Positions 1 to 5,589 of a DNA stretch of 5,589 bases are shown in pieces. Source of the DNA: Firmicutes bacterium UBA5500 (lineage in GTDB: Bacteria > Bacillota > UBA994 > UBA5500). How positions within the stretch are numbered: the first letter of the stretch is position 1; every line of letters starts with the position of its first letter. Under the pieces are notes generated by a model. It was not told where the DNA came from. It saw only the letters and a program-made list of their open reading frames with translations, and did not search any database. Made by a program: the position numbers and the translations under genes. The DNA is taken from assembly GCA_002427055.1 (NCBI GenBank), contig DIPA01000094.1, positions 938 to 6,526 on the forward strand, in the 5' to 3' direction.

Positions 1-102
1 AAGAGTGGTGGAGGGACTGGCCCAATGAAACCCGGCAACCTGGCGCATGCGTCAAGGTGCTAACTCCTGCAGAGGTCAATTTGACCCCTGGCAGATAAGA
101 TG
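1..102 (+). ncRNA. SAM-I (S-box) riboswitch aptamer, 5' end cut by the window edge
   Basis: Cis-acting leader RNA that binds S-adenosylmethionine. The S-box consensus core is clear: GAGGGACTGGCCC at 11-23, ATGAAACCCGGCAACC at 25-40, AAGGTGCTAACTCC at 54-67 and GATAAGA at 94-100. P3 can be drawn as 41-45 with 50-54. P4 is 74-78 (GGTCA) with 82-86 (TGACC). The 3' strand of P1 lies around 91-100, but its 5' partner, normally a CTTATC-like stretch just before AAGAG, lies left of base 1, so the aptamer is incomplete only because of the window boundary. It sits directly upstream of a terminator and a methionine operon, as expected for a transcriptional OFF switch. The operon promoter must also lie upstream of the window. 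Confidence 0.96.
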
Positions 103-125
103 TTTTTTCAAACCTCTTTTCTTGC
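91..125 (+). promoter_or_regulatory. Predicted antiterminator of the SAM-I riboswitch
   Basis: The P1 3' strand GCAGATAAGA (91-100) can pair with TCTTTTCTTGC (115-125), which includes most of the 5' arm of the terminator. The pairs are 91-125, 92-124, 93-122, 94-121, 95-120, 97-118, 98-117, 99-116 and 100-115, with one T/T mismatch (96/119) and T123 bulged. This is the standard S-box arrangement: without SAM the P1 3' strand sequesters the terminator arm and transcription continues, while with SAM it is held in P1 and the terminator forms. The pairing was found by eye, without an energy calculation. Confidence 0.7.
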
Positions 126-142
126 CGGAAAAGAGGTTTTTT
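110..142 (+). terminator. Intrinsic terminator controlled by the SAM riboswitch
   Basis: A perfect 12-bp stem is formed by AAACCTCTTTTC-type sequence: A110 pairs with T139, and 111-121 pairs with 128-138. The six-base loop is TTGCCG (122-127), and the 3' side runs into a T-tract (137-142). It lies between the aptamer and the first gene's ribosome binding site, so it is a regulatory attenuator and not the end of an upstream gene. Confidence 0.95.
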
Positions 143-179
143 ATATTTACGGCGCTATAACAGCAATTCTACATCAAAC

Positions 180-184
180 GGAGG
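180..184 (+). promoter_or_regulatory. Ribosome binding site that sets the start of the DUF39 gene
   Basis: GGAGG lies 7 bases before ATG 192. A competing ATG at 187 is only 2 bases from this site and is in another frame that soon stops, so the site supports the start at 192. Bases 143-179, between the terminator and this site, show nothing else recognisable. Confidence 0.85.
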
Positions 185-191
185 CAATGAC

Positions 192-1358
192 ATGCAAAAA
201 TCATACGATGAGATTAATGCCAAACTTAAGTCCGGCCAGGCGGTGGTGGTCACGGCCGAAGAAGTTATTGACTTGGTACAAAAGCAAGGAATAGAGGAGA
301 CAGCACGTACTGTAGATGTTGTTACTACAGCTACTTTTGCCCCGATGTGTTCTAGTGGTGCTTTTTTGAACTTCGGCCACGCCGATCCCCCCATCCGCAT
401 GACCGAAGTTACCTTGAATCAGGTCCCAGCTTATGCGGGTATTGCAGCGGTTGATGCGTATATCGGTGCTACCGAGCTATCACGCGTACAAGGCATGGCT
501 TATGGTGGTGCCCATGTGATTCAAGACCTTGTCGACGGCAAAGAGGTGGAACTCGTAGCTAAGGCATACGCTACCGATTGCTATCCGCGCACAGAGATTA
601 GGTCGACAATCAGTAAAGATTGTTTGAACCAGGCCTACTTATTTAATCCACGCAATGCTTACCAGAATTATGCGGCGGCAACCAATAGTTCGGATCGTAC
701 GCTACATACCTATATGGGCACTCTGCAACCTAATTGTGGTAATGTCACGTATCAAACGGCAGGGGAACTAAGTCCGTTGCTCAATGATCCTTACTACCGC
801 ACTATTGGTATTGGTACACGGATTTTCCTGGGCGGAGCTCAAGGTTTTGTGGCTTGGGAGGGAACGCAGCATAATCCTAATCAAGAACGTGGTGCTAATG
901 GAGTGCCGATCGGTGGTGCCGGGTCGATCGCTGTTATTGGAGATCTTAAAGCTATGAACAGCAAGTTTCTGCAAGCAGCGGTTTTCCGTGGCTATGGAGT
1001 GACACTTTTGGTTGGTATCGGCATTCCTATTCCAATTCTCGATGAAGAGATGCTTCGTTATACAGCTATCACTAACCGTGAGATCTATACAGATTTGGTT
1101 GATTTCGGAGTGGGTGCACGCCAACGGCCAGTGCTGAAGCGGGTCAACTATGCGGAATTACGCAGCGGAGAAATTGAGCTAGCTGGCAGGGCAGTGAAGA
1201 CGATTACTTTCTCCAGCCTGACCAAGGCACGCGTAATTGCACAAACTCTCAAGGCATGGTTACAGCAAGGTCAATTCATGGTGGAAAAACCGGTGCAGCG
1301 CTTACCTTTGACAGTGAGGCAACATCATCTGCGAGATGCTGATGAAAATGAGGAGTAA
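192..1358 (+). CDS. Homocysteine biosynthesis protein (DUF39/HcyBio, COG1900 family)
   Basis: A 388-residue protein of the DUF39/COG1900 family. In methanogens this family (MA1821 of Methanosarcina acetivorans) is needed to make homocysteine from aspartate semialdehyde and sulfide, a route that avoids homoserine acylation. The whole protein looks like one family domain, with recognisable blocks FAPMCSSGAFLNFGHADPP (residues 49-67), the segment around AYATDCYPRTEI (125-136), YMGTLQPNCGNVTYQTAGE (174-192) and the glycine-rich GIGTRIFLGGAQGFVAWEGT (about 206-225). Cysteines are visible at 53, 130, 144 and 182. C53 and C130 lie in the most conserved-looking blocks and are the best candidates for persulfide-carrying or catalytic residues, as proposed for the methanogen protein. 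No signal peptide or membrane segment is seen, so it is probably cytosolic. No CBS-domain pair follows the core, unlike some archaeal members. It is the first gene after the SAM riboswitch, and its end overlaps the next gene by 23 bases. Family assignment is firm; the reaction is inferred from archaeal work. Confidence 0.9.
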   Translation: MQKSYDEINAKLKSGQAVVVTAEEVIDLVQKQGIEETARTVDVVTTATFAPMCSSGAFLNFGHADPPIRMTEVTLNQVPAYAGIAAVDAYIGATELSRVQGMAYGGAHVIQDLVDGKEVELVAKAYATDCYPRTEIRSTISKDCLNQAYLFNPRNAYQNYAAATNSSDRTLHTYMGTLQPNCGNVTYQTAGELSPLLNDPYYRTIGIGTRIFLGGAQGFVAWEGTQHNPNQERGANGVPIGGAGSIAVIGDLKAMNSKFLQAAVFRGYGVTLLVGIGIPIPILDEEMLRYTAITNREIYTDLVDFGVGARQRPVLKRVNYAELRSGEIELAGRAVKTITFSSLTKARVIAQTLKAWLQQGQFMVEKPVQRLPLTVRQHHLRDADENEE

Positions 1359-2142
1359 AGATCAGCCTGCTTTAGGAAATCGTGTTTATCGTGAGCAGAT
1401 GCGGCCCACAGGGCTAGTAGGCTATCGCGTTTGGGAGCAGGAATCGGACCTCATGGTTTTTACAGCCAGTGATCTGACAGACATAGCAACCAACAAGTTA
1501 CGGCACTTGCGCCGGCAGCTAATTCATTATATCGACCACGATCAGCTTTTCTTGACTAGCCTTAGTCCGGTCGAAGTTGCATCGGATGCTCCTGCTGTTG
1601 TGCAGAGCATGGCTCGGGCTGCGAGTAGTGCAGGTGTAGGGCCGATGGCTGCAGTGGCTGGGGCTATCGCAGATGCAATCGGCTGGGAGTTGTTGCAGAA
1701 AACGGATGAGGTAATCATTGAAAACGGGGGAGATATTTTCCTGAAAACGGCCCTTCCTCGTCAAGTCTTAGTACAAGCCGGTAATTCTGTGTTTTCCGGG
1801 AGAATTGCCCTTGAAGTTGCGCCTACTGAGCTACCTCTAGGCATCTGTACTTCTGCGGGTACTCATGGACATGCATTCAGCTTGGGCAAGGCAGACGCGG
1901 CTTTGGTTGTGGCCAAAGACGCGGCCTTGGCTGATGCCACAGCGACAGCTGTCGGTAATCGGGTGCAGGTTGCGCAGGATGTTAATGCGGCTTTAGCTTT
2001 CGCTGCTAGCATTCCCGGCGTATTGGGTTGTCTAGTTATCAAACAAGAGCACTTAGGGGTATGGGGAGATATTAAGTTAGTTCAACCACAGAAAGGGGAG
2101 AAACCTGATGCAGCAGCTTGTGGAGCTATCGTTACGGCATAA
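1336..2142 (+). CDS. UPF0280 family protein (COG2122, ApbE-like)
   Basis: A 268-residue protein of the UPF0280/COG2122 family, which resembles ApbE flavin-transferase folds. Family signatures seen are VGPMAAVAGAIAD (residues 101-113), ENGGDIFL (129-136), ICTSAGTHGHAFSLGKADA (170-188) and DATATAVGN (200-208). A methanogen COG2122 protein (MA1715) has been linked to efficient sulfide assimilation. Placement directly after the DUF39 gene under one SAM switch supports a role in delivering or activating sulfur for homocysteine synthesis, but its chemistry is not established. The exact start is uncertain: in-frame ATGs occur at 1336, 1342 and 1348, all inside the end of the upstream gene. There is only a weak GCGAG (1331-1335), which is spaced best for 1342, so translation probably depends on coupling to the upstream gene. 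The 3' end overlaps the next gene by 35 bases, and these last residues are a low-complexity, probably unconserved tail. Confidence 0.88.
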   Translation: MLMKMRSKDQPALGNRVYREQMRPTGLVGYRVWEQESDLMVFTASDLTDIATNKLRHLRRQLIHYIDHDQLFLTSLSPVEVASDAPAVVQSMARAASSAGVGPMAAVAGAIADAIGWELLQKTDEVIIENGGDIFLKTALPRQVLVQAGNSVFSGRIALEVAPTELPLGICTSAGTHGHAFSLGKADAALVVAKDAALADATATAVGNRVQVAQDVNAALAFAASIPGVLGCLVIKQEHLGVWGDIKLVQPQKGEKPDAAACGAIVTA

Positions 2143-2809
2143 CCAAGCTGATGTACTGCGTTATCTCGGTTACTTGCCTGGCAAGACAGAGCTGACAGCG
2201 GAAATTCAGAAGCTACTTGAAGATTGCCGGCAATCATTTCGAGAAGTTGTTCATCCCCGTGGTATCTTCTGTACTGGATTACCGGAAGAGTTTGCTCTTG
2301 ATGATTTTTGGGGGTCACATGACCTAGAGCGATTGCTGGGTCTGGCGCCGAAAGTGAGTTTGCTTGCCGTTACCCTAGGTCCTGATCTTGATGAACAGAT
2401 TGCTCGTCTGTTTGACAGCGGTGATTATGCTCAAGCGGTTATTTGGGACGCCTTAGGGTCAGATGCCGCCGAGCAGGCTATGGAGTCGCTCTATGAGACT
2501 GTTGGTCAAGTAGCTTCTCAACAAGGCTTTGCGCTAACGCGACGCTTTAGTCCCGGTTATGGTGATCTGGCACTACAGTACCAACATCGTCTTAACCAGC
2601 TGGTTGCTGGGTCAACCATTGGCCTTACGGTCACTGAAAAAAGCTTGCTGGTGCCTCGTAAATCGGTTACGGCGATTACTGGCTGGCTGCCAGCAGAGTT
2701 GACCCAAACTACAGGCGAATCTAGCCCTGCCTGCATGACTTGCGGCCTGAAAAATTGCCAGTTTAGGCACCAACGGGCTTGTGAGGAGGATAAGCATGAA
2801 ACGCAGTGA
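2108..2809 (+). CDS. Stand-alone methionine synthase activation (reactivation) domain protein
   Basis: A 233-residue protein equivalent to the C-terminal AdoMet-binding activation domain of full-length MetH (Met_synt_B12 family), here encoded as its own gene, like TM0269 of Thermotoga maritima, which reactivates the truncated MetH next to it. It would bind SAM and promote reductive methylation of MetH when its cobalamin is oxidised to cob(II)alamin. Visible evidence is RFSPGYGD (residues 146-153), containing the RxxPGY motif of the SAM site, then the SLLVPRKSVTAITGW block (179-193) and the earlier LAVTLGPDLD (86-95). The C-terminus carries four cysteines, C209-x2-C212-x4-C217-x7-C225, absent from the E. 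coli-type domain and possibly a metal or iron-sulfur site (inference). The start is supported by AGGGGAG (2094-2100), 7 bases before the ATG. It overlaps the upstream gene by 35 bases and metH by 14 bases. The metH product lacks this domain, which fits well. Confidence 0.92.
   Translation: MQQLVELSLRHNQADVLRYLGYLPGKTELTAEIQKLLEDCRQSFREVVHPRGIFCTGLPEEFALDDFWGSHDLERLLGLAPKVSLLAVTLGPDLDEQIARLFDSGDYAQAVIWDALGSDAAEQAMESLYETVGQVASQQGFALTRRFSPGYGDLALQYQHRLNQLVAGSTIGLTVTEKSLLVPRKSVTAITGWLPAELTQTTGESSPACMTCGLKNCQFRHQRACEEDKHETQ
2784..2790 (+). promoter_or_regulatory. Ribosome binding site that sets the metH start
   Basis: AGGAGGA lies 5 bases before ATG 2796. A longer reading from GTG 2781 would put the start codon upstream of and overlapping this site and add only MRRIS-type residues. 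The site therefore favours ATG 2796. Confidence 0.9.
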
Positions 2810-5237
2810 GCTGCTTAATGTGTTAGATAGAAGAATCTTGGTTTTTGATGGAGCCATGGGGACAATGTTGCAGGCTAAAGGCTGTCTCGCCCCTGGTGAA
2901 TTGCCAGAGCTGCTGAATTTACGTGATCCGGCTGCCGTGAGTGAGGTACACCGAGAATACTTGGAGGTTGGGTGCGACCTAATTCAGACTAATACATTTG
3001 GAGGCAACCGTATTAAATTAGCCGATTTTGGCTTGGAGCAGAAGGTGCAGGAAATCAACCAACGGGCGGTGGCTATCGCGCGGCAGGCAGCAGCTGGAAC
3101 CGGTGCCAGAGTGGTTGGCTCTATCGGACCAACCGGTAAACTGCTAGCCCCCTACGGTGAGGCCGACTTTGCTGAAATCTACGCTGCCTACTATGAACAG
3201 GCTGAGGCATTGGTCAGAGCCGGCGTTGATTTGTTAAACATCGAAACGCAATCGGACATTCACGAGGCAAAAATAGCGGTCATGGCGGCTAAGGCGGCCG
3301 GGGGAGATATTGCAGTAATCTGCTCCCTAACCTATGATACCAGTCTGCGCACCCTAACAGGGACAGATCCGGAGACGGCAGTCAGCGTATTGAGCAGTTT
3401 GGGCGTTGCCGTAGTCGGCACCAATTGTGGTTTTGGGCCTGAATTCATGGCTCCCGTACTGGCTCGACAACACGCTTTGGCCGATAGTTACTTACTGGCT
3501 CAGCCTAATGCCGGTCTGCCGGAGCAGATAGCCGGCAAAACTGTTTATCGGCTGTCACCTGAAGAGATGGCTGCCTATGTACCTAAGTTAGTAGAGGCTG
3601 GAGCGAATATGGTTGGTGGTTGTTGCGGCACCACGCCGGAGCACATGCGCTTAATTGTGGCACAAGCCCGGCGCCTTGCTCCCTTACCGCGTACACAGAA
3701 TGATCACAGCACTTTGAGCAGTGCCAGCCGAACAGTATCAATCGGTTCTCAGTTACCGACGCCGATTATCGGCGAGCGTATCAACCCGACTGCTCGAAAA
3801 CGTTTAGCCAATTCGTTGCGCCAAGGAGACTTTAGCTTGGTGGCGGCAGAGGCTCGCCAGCAAGTAGCGAGTGGTGCTCAGATTCTTGACGTTAACGTGG
3901 GTATAGGCCTTACCGCGGCTGCAGAGGCCGAATTGATGGCCTCAACCATATTAGCTGTACAAAATGCCGTACAAGTTCCACTTGCTATTGATACGACTAA
4001 TGTTTTGGCTATGGAGTCTGGGCTTTGCCAATATCGTGGCAAACCATTGCTGAACTCTGTCAATGGTAGCGCGGAAGTGCTTACTCCTGTGCTAGGTTTG
4101 GCTGCGCGCTATGGTGCAGCCGTTCTCGGTCTAACTCTCGATGAACGAGGCATACCGGCTACTGCCAATGAGCGTTTGGCAATAGCACGAAGCATAGTCG
4201 ACGCTGCTATAAAGAGTGGTATCAGGCGTCAAGATATCTACATTGATACCTTGACCCTCACCGCCGGTGCTGAGCAAGCTCAAGTGGTTGAGACATTGCG
4301 GGCTATACGCATGGTAAAACAAGAACTCGGTGTCAAAACGATATTAGGAGTTAGCAACATCTCCTACGGCTTACCGTGCCGTAGTACCATAAACAACTCT
4401 TTCCTGGCCATGGCTCTAGCTGCTGGGCTCGATCTACCAATCATCAATCCTCTGCAAGAAGGGGTAGGGGCTGTGCTTAAGAGCAGTGATTTGCTGATTG
4501 GGCGTGACCAATCAGCGCGTATTTTCGTAGATTGGGCAGGATCAGCCGATACAGCATTAGCGCTCTCTCGGCAAGAGCCAACGCCGGTTAGTACTCCTGA
4601 AGTAGCCTTACGAGAGCATATCAAGCAAGGGGAGAAAGCACAGTTAGCAGGTCTTGTAGAGGAGCTATTGGCCGCGGGTTGGCCAGCCATGCAAATTATC
4701 GATGACTGTGTAATATCGGCCCTAGATAAGGTGGGGGAGTTGTATACGGAACGTGTTTTCTTCTTACCCCAATTGCTCTTATCTGCCGCGGCTGCGGAGC
4801 ATGTTTTTCAATTGTTACAAAAAGAATTAGCCAATGAAGAGTCCGCAACTCATAGTGGTGTCATCGTGATTGCCACTGTTGCAGGGGATATTCATGATAT
4901 TGGCAAGAATATCGTTGCCTTGATGCTGCGCAATCATGGCTTCAAAGTGATTGACCTCGGTAAGGACGTATCTAGTGAAAGAATAGTAGCCACTGCCCAA
5001 GCCGAGCAGGCAGACCTAGTAGGCTTAAGTGCTTTGATGACAACTACCATGCCAGGCATGGCCGATGTAGTTGCTGCTTTAAGGGTGGCTGGGCTGCAGA
5101 TACCGGTATTGGTGGGAGGAGCTGTTGTAACTCCAGCGTATGCTGATTCCATCGGCGCTCATTATGCTGCTGATGCTACTTTAGCGGTTAAACTCGCCCA
5201 GGAGTTAATTTGTGATAACGGGAGAGAAGAAGCATGA
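2796..5237 (+). CDS. metH: Cobalamin-dependent methionine synthase, three-module form without activation domain
   Basis: An 813-residue cytosolic enzyme that transfers the methyl group of 5-methyltetrahydrofolate through cobalamin to homocysteine, giving methionine and THF. The N-terminal homocysteine-binding barrel spans about residues 10-295, with DGAMGTMLQ near the start and zinc ligands C211 (GTNCGFGP) plus C276 and C277 (GGCCGTTPEH). A linker follows, then the pterin-binding barrel (about 320-580) with GERINPT (326-332), DVNVG (365-369) and GVSNISYGLP (518-527). The four-helix cap (about 605-690) contains the FFLPQLLLSA block. The B12 Rossmann domain (about 690-813) has D698-x-H700-x2-G703, with H700 the expected lower cobalt ligand, then S745-x-L747 and G774-G775. 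The protein ends after this domain, so it is far shorter than the roughly 1,200-residue E. coli MetH and close to T. maritima MetH; the missing domain is the gene just upstream. All key residues are intact. It overlaps the upstream gene by 14 bases and metF by 4 (ATGA). Confidence 0.97.
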   Translation: MKRSELLNVLDRRILVFDGAMGTMLQAKGCLAPGELPELLNLRDPAAVSEVHREYLEVGCDLIQTNTFGGNRIKLADFGLEQKVQEINQRAVAIARQAAAGTGARVVGSIGPTGKLLAPYGEADFAEIYAAYYEQAEALVRAGVDLLNIETQSDIHEAKIAVMAAKAAGGDIAVICSLTYDTSLRTLTGTDPETAVSVLSSLGVAVVGTNCGFGPEFMAPVLARQHALADSYLLAQPNAGLPEQIAGKTVYRLSPEEMAAYVPKLVEAGANMVGGCCGTTPEHMRLIVAQARRLAPLPRTQNDHSTLSSASRTVSIGSQLPTPIIGERINPTARKRLANSLRQGDFSLVAAEARQQVASGAQILDVNVGIGLTAAAEAELMASTILAVQNAVQVPLAIDTTNVLAMESGLCQYRGKPLLNSVNGSAEVLTPVLGLAARYGAAVLGLTLDERGIPATANERLAIARSIVDAAIKSGIRRQDIYIDTLTLTAGAEQAQVVETLRAIRMVKQELGVKTILGVSNISYGLPCRSTINNSFLAMALAAGLDLPIINPLQEGVGAVLKSSDLLIGRDQSARIFVDWAGSADTALALSRQEPTPVSTPEVALREHIKQGEKAQLAGLVEELLAAGWPAMQIIDDCVISALDKVGELYTERVFFLPQLLLSAAAAEHVFQLLQKELANEESATHSGVIVIATVAGDIHDIGKNIVALMLRNHGFKVIDLGKDVSSERIVATAQAEQADLVGLSALMTTTMPGMADVVAALRVAGLQIPVLVGGAVVTPAYADSIGAHYAADATLAVKLAQELICDNGREEA

Positions 5238-5589
5238 CTTACTTACGTGACAAGATTACTCAAGGAAAATTTGTAACGACTGTAGAGTTAGAGCCCCCCA
5301 AGGGGACTAATACAGATAGAATACTGCACTATGCTTTGACATTGAGGGATTTGGTGGATGCCGTTAATATTACCGATAGCCCTATGGCTAACATGCGCAT
5401 GAGCCCCATTTCCGTGGCTCACATTTTGCGAGGTAATATCGGCCTAGATACAATTTTCCATCTTACTTGTCGTGATAGAAATACCATCGGGCTGCAATCG
5501 GAGCTCTTAGGCGCAGCTGCCTTGGGTGTGCGAAATATCTTAGCACTGACCGGTGACGACCCCAAAAAGGGTGATCACCCTTCAGCCCG
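5234..5589 (+). CDS. metF: 5,10-methylenetetrahydrofolate reductase, N-terminal part (runs off the window)
   Basis: The first 118 residues of a MetF-type flavoprotein, which reduces 5,10-methylene-THF to 5-methyl-THF, the methyl donor for the MetH encoded just upstream. Evidence: VELEPPKGTN (residues 17-26), where E18 aligns with the catalytic glutamate of the E. coli FEFFPP motif; ITDSPMANMRMSP (47-59); FHLTCRDRN (75-83); and ILALTGDDPKKGDHPSA (102-118), where D108 matches the conserved aspartate near the flavin. The GDDPKKGDHP form is typical of the short MetF of anaerobic Firmicutes and acetogens, which may work with a MetV partner; no metV can be seen because the window ends. The start ATG overlaps the metH stop codon (ATGA, 5234-5237), with GGGAG (5220-5224) 9 bases before it. 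The C-terminal part of the barrel is outside the window. It could serve methionine synthesis alone or also the Wood-Ljungdahl pathway. Confidence 0.94.
   Translation, partial: MTYLRDKITQGKFVTTVELEPPKGTNTDRILHYALTLRDLVDAVNITDSPMANMRMSPISVAHILRGNIGLDTIFHLTCRDRNTIGLQSELLGAAALGVRNILALTGDDPKKGDHPSA

Noticed and set aside
100..294. 64-codon plus-strand open frame starting inside the riboswitch
   Set aside because: It runs through the terminator and into the DUF39 gene in another frame, has no ribosome binding site and resembles no known protein.
768..1124. 118-codon minus-strand open frame
   Set aside because: It lies fully antisense within the DUF39 gene, whose family motifs are clear on the plus strand. 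No ribosome binding site or recognisable motif was seen.
2781..2795. GTG start giving metH five extra residues
   Set aside because: The AGGAGGA at 2784-2790 lies downstream of this GTG and is correctly spaced for ATG 2796. The extra residues are not part of the family core.
4364..4690. 108-codon minus-strand open frame and other minus-strand frames inside metH
   Set aside because: They are antisense shadows of a gene with intact catalytic motifs from end to end; no independent coding signal was seen.
5047..5061. Perfect inverted repeat CCATGCC-A-GGCATGG
   Set aside because: It encodes the TMPGM segment of the MetH B12 domain, which is constrained by protein function. The one-base centre makes a hairpin unlikely and no T-tract follows, so it is probably chance.

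Overview
The window is most of one tightly packed plus-strand operon for making methionine. It opens with a SAM-I (S-box) riboswitch, cut at its 5' end by the window edge, and an intrinsic terminator. Five overlapping genes follow: a DUF39/COG1900 homocysteine-biosynthesis protein, a UPF0280/COG2122 ApbE-like protein, a stand-alone methionine synthase activation (reactivation) domain, a cobalamin-dependent methionine synthase (metH), and the start of methylenetetrahydrofolate reductase (metF), which runs off the right edge.

The organism is probably an anaerobic, corrinoid-using Firmicute, of a clostridial or Negativicutes/acetogen type. The reasons are the S-box leader with a transcription terminator, AGGAGG-type ribosome binding sites, a MetH with its activation domain split off as a separate gene, a short bacterial MetF, and a homocysteine pathway known from methanogens and other strict anaerobes. 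The genus cannot be assigned from this sequence.

Layout: 1-102 SAM-I aptamer; 91-125 predicted antiterminator; 110-142 terminator hairpin and U-tract; 143-191 short leader ending in a ribosome binding site; 192-1358 DUF39 protein; 1336-2142 UPF0280 protein; 2108-2809 activation protein; 2796-5237 metH; 5234-end metF. Successive genes overlap by 23, 35, 14 and 4 bases, so there are no internal gaps and translational coupling is likely throughout. No mobile elements, tRNAs, rRNAs or CRISPR arrays were seen, and no minus-strand gene is convincing.

How it fits together (family knowledge plus inference): the DUF39 and UPF0280 proteins would build homocysteine directly from aspartate semialdehyde and reduced sulfur, without homoserine acylation. 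MetF makes 5-methyl-THF, MetH transfers the methyl group to homocysteine through cobalamin, and the separate activation protein rescues oxidised cob(II)alamin MetH using SAM and an electron donor. When SAM is abundant the riboswitch would end transcription before the first gene, so the end product's derivative controls sulfur insertion, methyl supply and enzyme repair together.
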